In this document: one piece after another, positions 23,865-26,340 of the stretch
Layout of the letters: every line of letters starts with the position of its first letter
Position numbering within the stretch: the stretch's first letter is position 1
Assembly (NCBI RefSeq): GCF_938030815.1
Contig: NZ_CALHII010000052.1
Span: 1-26,340 of the forward strand
Source: an uncultured Campylobacter sp.
GTDB lineage: Bacteria > Campylobacterota > Campylobacteria > Campylobacterales > Campylobacteraceae
Length of the DNA stretch: 26,340 nucleotides
Direction: 5' to 3'
The notes under the pieces: model-generated
What the model was told of the DNA's origin: nothing
The model's input: only the letters and a program-made list of their open reading frames with translations
Databases searched by the model: none
Program-made: the position numbers and the translations under genes

Positions 23865-24849
23865 TGCATTTTATTTCGTAGCTACCGTCTTAAAGGCGCT
23901 TGTGATTTTAGCCGTCATCGCGCTGCTCTCGGGGCTTGCGACTTACGCCGAGCGTAAGGTGCTTGCCTTTATGCAGCGCAGGATCGGACCCTCTATGGTC
24001 GGGCCTGCGGGGCTTTTGCAAGTGGGTGCGGATATGATAAAGCTTTTTACCAAAGAGGACGCGATCCCTGCGCGGGCGAATAAGCTTCTTTTTAAAATCG
24101 CGCCAATAATATCGGCTACCGGGGCTTTCGTGGCGCTTTCGGTAGTGCCGCTACTGCCGGAGTTTACGGTCGGCGGGCGAACGATACAACCGATTTTAAG
24201 CGATATAAATGTGGGAATTTTATTCCTACTCGGAGCTAGCGGTACCTGCGTTTACGGTCTACTGATCGGAGGGCTTGCGAGCTACAATAAATGGGGCACG
24301 ATAGGCGCGTTTCGCGCGTTTTTGCAGATCACCTGCTTTGAGGTGATAAACGGTCTTAGCCTGATCCCTATCGTGATGATCACGGGATCGCTCTCGCTTA
24401 TCGACATCGTAAGCGCGCAAAGCGGCGGCATTGATAAGTGGTTTATCTGGAAAGAGCCCGTCTGCTTCGCGCTCTTTCTTATCGCAGCCTTCGTAGAGTG
24501 CAACCGCACGCCGCTATGCCTTACCGAAAACGAAACCGAGATCGTAGCGGGTGCGGGGACGGCGTATTCGGGAATGCGCTGGGGTATGTTTTTTATCGGT
24601 GAATACGCCAATATCATAACCTACTCAGTCGTTACGACGCTACTGTTTTTGGGCGGATTTAACGCGTTTTGGTTTATCCCCGGCGGCATTATGATGGTAT
24701 TAAAATCAAGCCTCGTGTTTTTCTGCTTTCTATGGGCGCGCGCGGCGTGGCCGCATCTGCGCCCCGATCAGCTGATGGGGCTTTGCTGGAAAGTCTGCAT
24801 GCCGTTAGCTCTTGCTTGCGTTCTAATTACCGCGCTAGCGATCGTTTAA
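23854..24849 (+). CDS. nuoH: Complex I subunit NuoH
   Basis: 331 residues, eight or so membrane helices. Conserved cytoplasmic loop ERKVLAFMQRRIGPSMVGP (about 28-46) lines the quinone channel, and NRTPLCLTENETEIVAG (about 213-229) is the loop with conserved acidic residues; LCLTENETE replaces the common FDLPEAESE form, as I recall for other Campylobacter. It connects quinone reduction to proton pumping. ATG 23854 lies inside the end of nuoG and has GGAGAGG upstream. Confidence 0.93.
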   Translation: MSDSAFYFVATVLKALVILAVIALLSGLATYAERKVLAFMQRRIGPSMVGPAGLLQVGADMIKLFTKEDAIPARANKLLFKIAPIISATGAFVALSVVPLLPEFTVGGRTIQPILSDINVGILFLLGASGTCVYGLLIGGLASYNKWGTIGAFRAFLQITCFEVINGLSLIPIVMITGSLSLIDIVSAQSGGIDKWFIWKEPVCFALFLIAAFVECNRTPLCLTENETEIVAGAGTAYSGMRWGMFFIGEYANIITYSVVTTLLFLGGFNAFWFIPGGIMMVLKSSLVFFCFLWARAAWPHLRPDQLMGLCWKVCMPLALACVLITALAIV

Positions 24850-24859
24850 GGAGGGTACG

Positions 24860-26071
24860 ATGGCAAGATACGTCCAGATCGATAAACGAGCCCCTATTAA
24901 ATCCGGCGGCGATAAGCTTCGCAGATTCCTAGCTCGCACCTTTAACGGCGAGCTTTTCGTGGGGCTGTGGGTGGTGTTAAAAAATATGTTTAAGCGCGGC
25001 GGCTCACATACGCTTCGGTATCCTATGGAAAAATTTGTCATGCCGCCTAGATACCGCGGCGTGCACAAGCTCATGCGCCTGCTTGAAAGCGGCAGCGAAC
25101 GCTGCATCGGATGCGGCTTGTGCGAGAAGATCTGCGTGGCGAACTGCATCGCGATGGAGACCAGCCTCGGCGCCGACGGCCGCAAAAAGGTAGATAACTA
25201 CTCGATAAATTTAGGACGCTGCGTCTACTGCGGGCTGTGCACGGACGTCTGCCCCGAGATCGCTATCGTGCACGGCTGCGAGTACGAGCTTGCGAGCGAA
25301 CAGCGGGCGTATTACGGCTTCAAAGAGGATCTTTTGATTCGCGGCGAAAATTTATGCTTAAATGGTGCGGCGCAAGAGTTTGCGGGCTACGGCAGTCTGG
25401 ATGAAAACGCGGGCGCGCGGATCAAGATGACGCCGAACGCCTATATAAAAAGCGACGCCGCAAGCGACGAGCCAAGCTTAAAGAGCGCAGGTTCAAATTT
25501 AAAAAGCAGCGCCGCGGAAAGCTCTAAAAAAGGGGGTAGCGCTAGCGATAAAATTCTATTTTCAAAGGGCGCGGGCTTAAGCGGCGAAATTTTAGCCGAG
25601 CGGCAAGACGTCGGGCGGGCAAGCTTAAAGGAAAGCTCCGCCGCAAACGCCGAAAATTCTAAAGAGAATTCTACTGTGGATACTCAAAATTCTACGCTTG
25701 ATTCGGCGCGAAATTCCAAAGAAAATCTCGTCTCTCAAAGCGCCGAAAATTCCGCTACGGATAGTAAAAATTTGGCGGAGAATTCTAAAGAAAATTTCGC
25801 TCCGCAGAGCGCCGAAGATTCCGCCGTTCAAAGTAAAAATTTTAAAGAGAATTCCGTTGCGTCGCACGTCGGGAATTCCACCGATGATCTTGCTACGGAC
25901 GACGATTTTGCTGAAAATTCTAAAGAAAATTCCATTCCGCAAGACGCGGGGAGTTCCGCCGTGCGAGGTAAAAAATCTAAGGCAAATTCCAAAAAGAATT
26001 CCGCCGCGGACGCCGAGAATTCTACGCAAAACTCCGCGTCGGATTCCTCAGCGCAGGGGGAGGAGCAATGA
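24860..26071 (+). CDS. nuoI: Complex I subunit NuoI with a long Asn/Ser repeat tail
   Basis: 403 residues, about twice the usual 160-215. The conserved part (1 to about 198) has the two 4Fe-4S motifs: C82, C85, C88 with C92 or C96 (CIGCGLCEKICVANC), and C121, C124, C127, C131 (CVYCGLCTDVCP). These carry clusters N6a/N6b between NuoG and NuoB. From about residue 200 to the end the protein is a low-complexity tail with repeating ENSKENS, QSAENSA and DSKN units, acidic and probably disordered, without cysteines. The frame is intact to the ATGA overlap with nuoJ, so this is not a frameshift product. AAGGAGG precedes ATG 24860. The tail DNA holds 16 RAATTY hexamers in about 420 bases. Confidence 0.9.
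   Translation: MARYVQIDKRAPIKSGGDKLRRFLARTFNGELFVGLWVVLKNMFKRGGSHTLRYPMEKFVMPPRYRGVHKLMRLLESGSERCIGCGLCEKICVANCIAMETSLGADGRKKVDNYSINLGRCVYCGLCTDVCPEIAIVHGCEYELASEQRAYYGFKEDLLIRGENLCLNGAAQEFAGYGSLDENAGARIKMTPNAYIKSDAASDEPSLKSAGSNLKSSAAESSKKGGSASDKILFSKGAGLSGEILAERQDVGRASLKESSAANAENSKENSTVDTQNSTLDSARNSKENLVSQSAENSATDSKNLAENSKENFAPQSAEDSAVQSKNFKENSVASHVGNSTDDLATDDDFAENSKENSIPQDAGSSAVRGKKSKANSKKNSAADAENSTQNSASDSSAQGEEQ
25621..26040 (+). repeat. Degenerate repeat region in the nuoI 3' half, dense in RAATTY
   Basis: Units coding (S/A)-E-N-S and K-E-N-S recur at short intervals, and one longer unit of about 23 residues (SAENSATDSKNLAENSKENF against SAEDSAVQSKNFKENS) is partly duplicated. By direct count there are 16 matches to RAATTY (GAATTC, AAATTC or AAATTT), about one per 26 bases, mostly created by a Glu, Lys or Gln codon followed by AAT TCN. 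The repeats are degenerate at DNA level, so they are not a recent slippage product. Confidence 0.8.
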
Positions 26072-26340
26072 TACAAACGCTTGCATTTTATTTTTTCAGT
26101 GCGGTTTGCCTGGCGCTTTTCGGCATCAGCGTTTTTAGCAAAAACGTCCTTTACGCCCTTAGCGCGCTGGCCGGCGGCATGGTCTTTATGAGCGGATTTT
26201 TCTTCTTGCTGGATGCGGAGTTTTTGGGCGTAGTGCAGATCATAGTCTACACTGGCGCCGTGATCGTGCTTTACGGCTTCGCGCTGATGTTTTTGGGCGC
26301 GGATAAAAACGTAAGCGAGCCGAAAAAGGGGGCAAGGCTA
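26068..26340 (+). CDS. nuoJ: Complex I subunit NuoJ (5' part, continues beyond the window)
   Basis: The first 91 codons are present. Membrane helices lie at about 4-22, 27-49 and 54-76. The segment DAEFLGVVQIIVYTGAVIVL (about 50-69) is the conserved NuoJ pi-bulge helix region. The ATG overlaps the nuoI stop (ATGA) and has GGGGGAGGAG upstream. NuoJ is one of the small membrane subunits between NuoH and the antiporter-like subunits, so nuoK, L, M and N should follow outside the window. Confidence 0.92.
   Translation, partial: MIQTLAFYFFSAVCLALFGISVFSKNVLYALSALAGGMVFMSGFFFLLDAEFLGVVQIIVYTGAVIVLYGFALMFLGADKNVSEPKKGARL

Noticed and set aside
25621..26040. CRISPR-like or satellite array in the nuoI tail
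   Set aside because: Repeats are degenerate, of unequal spacing and in frame with coding; there is no constant direct repeat separated by unique spacers.
25625..26076. Long antisense and offset frames under the nuoI tail
   Set aside because: They are by-products of the repeat, with strongly biased composition (Ile/Arg/Phe runs), no start signals, and the nuoI frame is continuous through to the coupled nuoJ start.

Overview
The window is a chromosomal segment of a Campylobacter-like epsilonproteobacterium. The evidence is a complex I operon in which NuoE and NuoF are replaced by the two short epsilonproteobacterial substitute subunits, a surA-like / gltX / malic enzyme block matching an arrangement I recall from C. 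jejuni, a futalosine-pathway mqnA gene, and a very high density of AAATTT-type words. The coding regions look GC-richer than C. jejuni, which fits the oral species (C. gracilis, C. rectus or C. showae type). The species assignment is inference.

Layout. 1-244: probable 3' part of an unrecognised minus-strand gene. 339-1229 (minus): SurA-like periplasmic chaperone, divergent from 1314-7934 (plus). That plus-strand stretch is a compact metabolic series: gltX, malic enzyme, nicotinate phosphoribosyltransferase, a small lipoprotein, mqnA and glutamate dehydrogenase. 8407-9138: secreted DUF4197 protein. 9611-12783 (minus): an AT-richer cluster of six small genes, one clearly Imm53 and one Imm45-like, which looks like an orphan polymorphic-toxin immunity array. 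12899-14251 (minus): radical SAM protein of the HemN/HemW superfamily. 14321-15426 (minus): azlC-azlD amino-acid exporter pair. 15647-17209 (minus): PiT-type phosphate permease. 17383-26340 (plus): nuoA, B, C, D, E-like, F-like, G, H, I and the start of J, tightly overlapping and clearly one transcription unit.

How they work together. The nuo genes build a proton-pumping complex I without the NADH-oxidising module; it reduces menaquinone, which MqnA helps to make. Malic enzyme, glutamate dehydrogenase and nicotinate salvage serve amino-acid/organic-acid carbon flow and the nicotinamide cofactor pool.

Most unusual features: (1) NuoI carries a tail of about 200 residues built from repeated Asn-Ser units, and NuoG carries related Asn/Ser/Ala/Glu-rich inserts. 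In both genes these stretches are encoded by clusters of the hexamer RAATTY, the motif tied to DNA discrimination in Campylobacter transformation. (2) The orphan immunity cluster. (3) A terminator and an alternative hairpin packed into the short mqnA leader, the second of which would cover the ribosome binding site. (4) At least five copies of the 14-bp palindrome AAATTTTAAAATTT. No tRNA, rRNA, CRISPR array, insertion sequence or phage gene was seen.
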